Assembly (NCBI RefSeq): GCF_003385235.1
Contig: NZ_PQIA01000004.1
Coordinates: 1 to 64,000, forward strand
Length of the DNA stretch: 64,000 nt
From: Amycolatopsis circi
GTDB lineage: Bacteria; Actinomycetota; Actinomycetes; Mycobacteriales; Pseudonocardiaceae
Direction of reading: 5' to 3'
Under the pieces are notes generated by a model. The model was given only the letters and a program-made list of their open reading frames with translations, had not been told where the DNA came from and did no database searches. How positions within the stretch are numbered: the stretch's first letter is position 1; each line of letters opens with the position of its first letter. Shown here in pieces: positions 62,374-64,000 of the stretch. The translations under genes were made by a program, and so were the position numbers.

Positions 62374-63309
62374 ATGTCCGCACGCCGTGGTGCGGCGCCG
62401 CGGGACTGGGAGCGAGTCTCGAAGTCGGTGGCCGACGCCTACTTTCCGCACCAGCTGACGCCGCTCGGCGGCGGCCGCGAACCGCGGCTGACCCTGCGGA
62501 CGCTGGACCTCGGTCCGGTGCTGATCGGGTACGTCGGATGGGGAGCCGACGTCGAGATCGCCTGCGACTACCCGGCCGCCTACGAGGTCAACCTGCCGTT
62601 GACCGGTCATCTCGCCAGCCGCGGCAAGCACGGCCCGGTGACGTCGGTGCCAGGGCAGGCGACGGTCTTCCGGGCCGACACGCCGTCGCTGATCACCCAC
62701 TGGGACGCGACCTGCACCGTGCTGGGGGTCAAATTCGACCGGGACTGGCTGGACCGCGAGGCCGAGCGGGTCCTCGGCGGCGGGACCGTCCGGGTCGCGG
62801 GCGCGCTCCCGGACCAGCTCCGCCTCGAACACGGCCCGGCGCGCGACTGGCGGCATCTCGTCGCGGGCCTGTCGTCCCAGATGCGCGACGGCGCGTTGTT
62901 CAGCGACCAGCCGATCGTCCGGGAACAGCTGGCCGGAGCGGTCGCCGCCGGATTCCTCCTTGCCGGCTGCCCCGATCCCGGCCGCGTCCCGCCGCCGCGG
63001 CCGCGGGCGATCACCCGGTTGGTCGACGCCGTCCGCGCCGATCCGGCCCGGGCGTGGACCGCCGCGGAGATGGCCGCCGTCGCCGGGACCACGGTCCGGA
63101 GGCTGCAGGAGAGCTTCCGGGAATGGGTCGGCTGCACGCCGACGGAGCACCTCGTGGGCGTCCGCTTGCAGCACGCCCGCGCGGATCTCGAAGCGCACCC
63201 CGAATCGTCGGTCAGCGAGATCGCCGCGCGGTGGGGCTTTTCGAGCGCGAGCCGGTTCGCTGCGGCTTTTCGCCGGCGGTATGGACGTCCGCCGTCGCAA
63301 GCTCGCTGA
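62374..63309 (+). CDS. AraC family regulator (GcoR-like) of the gco operon
   Basis: 311-aa AraC/XylS regulator with an N-terminal AraC-binding-like domain (about 20-170) and a C-terminal double HTH (about 205-311: [22 protein letters not shown] in part: [36 protein letters not shown] in part: [14 protein letters not shown]). ATG 62374 is 6 nt after TAGCAT (62362-62367), so leaderless. Divergent from gcoA, the arrangement known for gco loci, so it probably activates gcoAB in response to guaiacol or a related aromatic. Confidence 0.88.
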   Translation: MSARRGAAPRDWERVSKSVADAYFPHQLTPLGGGREPRLTLRTLDLGPVLIGYVGWGADVEIACDYPAAYEVNLPLTGHLASRGKHGPVTSVPGQATVFRADTPSLITHWDATCTVLGVKFDRDWLDREAERVLGGGTVRVAGALPDQLRLEHGPARDWRHLVAGLSSQMRDGALFSDQPIVREQLAGAVAAGFLLAGCPDPGRVPPPRPRAITRLVDAVRADPARAWTAAEMAAVAGTTVRRLQESFREWVGCTPTEHLVGVRLQHARADLEAHPESSVSEIAARWGFSSASRFAAAFRRRYGRPPSQAR

Positions 63310-63514
63310 GCCCCGGCCAGCTGACGCGAATCCGCGTCCCTGCCGGTCGTGAGTCCTTTGTGGACGATGGCGCGGCGGGCAGGGGGCGGGCCGGCGAACC
63401 CGCGCCTGCCGAAGACGACTCCGGCCGCCAGGCCTGAGCCGCCTGGGCAGTTGCCGGAGAAGAGCCTGCGGAGTCCGGCCCGCTCGGACGGTTCCCCGCC
63501 GCCAGACGCCCGTG

Positions 63515-64000
63515 TCAGCCGCGCGCCTCGGGGAGTTCGACGACGAACCGCGCCCCGCCGCCCGGCCTGGCCTCCGCCCACACGCGGCCGTTGTGGCGGT
63601 ACACGTGGTCGGCGACGATCGCCAATCCCAACCCGGTTCCCGAATCGGGATCCCGTCGTCCGGCGTGCATTCCCCGGGAGAACCGCTCGAAAATGCGTTC
63701 CCGGAGTTCGGCGGGCACCCCGTCTCCGGCGTCGTCCACTTCCAGGCGGACGACGCCGTTGCGCGCGTGCACCGCCACCCGGACCGCACCACCGCCGTAG
63801 CGGGCCGCGTTGTCGAGCAGGTTCGCCAGGACCCGGTCGAGGCGGCGTCGGTCGGCGGCTACCAGCAGGGGTTGCGGGGAGAGGTCCAGCGTCGGCCGCG
63901 GGGCGGGGCTGCTCGCGATTCCGCTGCGGACGAGCGGGCCGAGATCGACGAGTTCGCGGTCGTCGCCGTTGTCGGCTTGGTCGACCGCTGAGATTTCCAG
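63515..64000 (-). CDS. Sensor histidine kinase, C-terminal part (gene runs off the window)
   Basis: The last 161 codons are inside the window. Reading from the window edge: [10 protein letters not shown] (end of the dimerisation helices), the N box [11 protein letters not shown]1 [10 protein letters not shown] box FERFSRG and G2 GTGLGLAIV, then the stop at 63515. The catalytic ATPase domain is complete; the phospho-accepting His and sensor part lie beyond 64000. Which response regulator it pairs with cannot be seen. The 205 bp before it (63310-63514) show no gene. Confidence 0.88.
   Translation of the reverse strand: MEISAVDQADNGDDRELVDLGPLVRSGIASSPAPRPTLDLSPQPLLVAADRRRLDRVLANLLDNAARYGGGAVRVAVHARNGVVRLEVDDAGDGVPAELRERIFERFSRGMHAGRRDPDSGTGLGLAIVADHVYRHNGRVWAEARPGGGARFVVELPEARG

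Overview
The window is high-GC actinomycete DNA, most likely Amycolatopsis or a close pseudonocardial relative. The reasons are strong G/C third-position bias, many GTG starts, many probable leaderless genes (a TANNNT box 5-7 nt before the start codon), dense TetR/LysR/GntR/AraC regulation, intergenic palindromes built on CCGTGAGGGGAACCCT, and a P450/reductase pair that closely matches GcoA/GcoB of Amycolatopsis sp. ATCC 39116. No rRNA, tRNA, CRISPR array, integrase or insertion sequence was seen.

Layout. 0.1-3.6 kb: a composite repeat, a secreted SGNH hydrolase, and an amidase divergent from a TetR gene with an 18-bp operator between them. 3.6-7.8 kb: a minus-strand operon XRE regulator - SDR - SDR - DGPF/YCII protein - ECF sigma factor; the 3' end of the sigma gene is repeated twice more downstream at a 96-bp period. 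8-14.5 kb: secreted wall- or polysaccharide-directed proteins (GH16, a beta-helix protein, GH25 lysozyme) around a LysR/SDR pair. 14.5-17 kb: an AurF-like di-iron oxygenase and an FprB-type ferredoxin reductase behind a perfect operator. 17-21.5 kb: membrane protein, GNAT, MFS exporter and two tandem HSL-type esterases. 21.5-34.1 kb: a catabolic/transport cluster (two aldo-keto reductases, Zn-alcohol dehydrogenase, amidohydrolase, SDR, methyltransferase-like protein, dipeptide-type ABC importer with a permease-ATPase fusion, TetR), tied together by a shared promoter/operator motif. 34.1-38.2 kb: terminator, second composite repeat in inverted orientation, hydrolase, YjbR-HhH protein, FAD monooxygenase and WYL regulator. 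38.2-45.5 kb: TetR, acyl-CoA ligase, acyl-CoA dehydrogenase-like protein, MFS transporter and beta-lactamase-fold hydrolase, all overlapping, then a TetR/membrane-protein pair.

45.6-53.3 kb resembles a decaying dormancy (DosR-type) island. It has two Acg-family nitroreductase-like genes, a deleted HD-domain gene, a frameshifted universal stress protein, a CPBP protease, an atypical dihydropteroate synthase, a CBS protein and an ArsB/NhaD-type transporter. 53.4-55 kb is a TetR/quinone-oxidoreductase pair around an inverted-repeat operator.

55-63.3 kb is an aromatic catabolic locus. GcoA/GcoB (guaiacol O-demethylation to catechol) sit divergent from an AraC regulator, next to a GntR-controlled operon of FAH-family hydrolase, extradiol dioxygenase, flavin hydroxylase and NTF2-like protein, which together could hydroxylate, open and hydrolyse a phenolic ring. 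The window ends inside a sensor histidine kinase gene.
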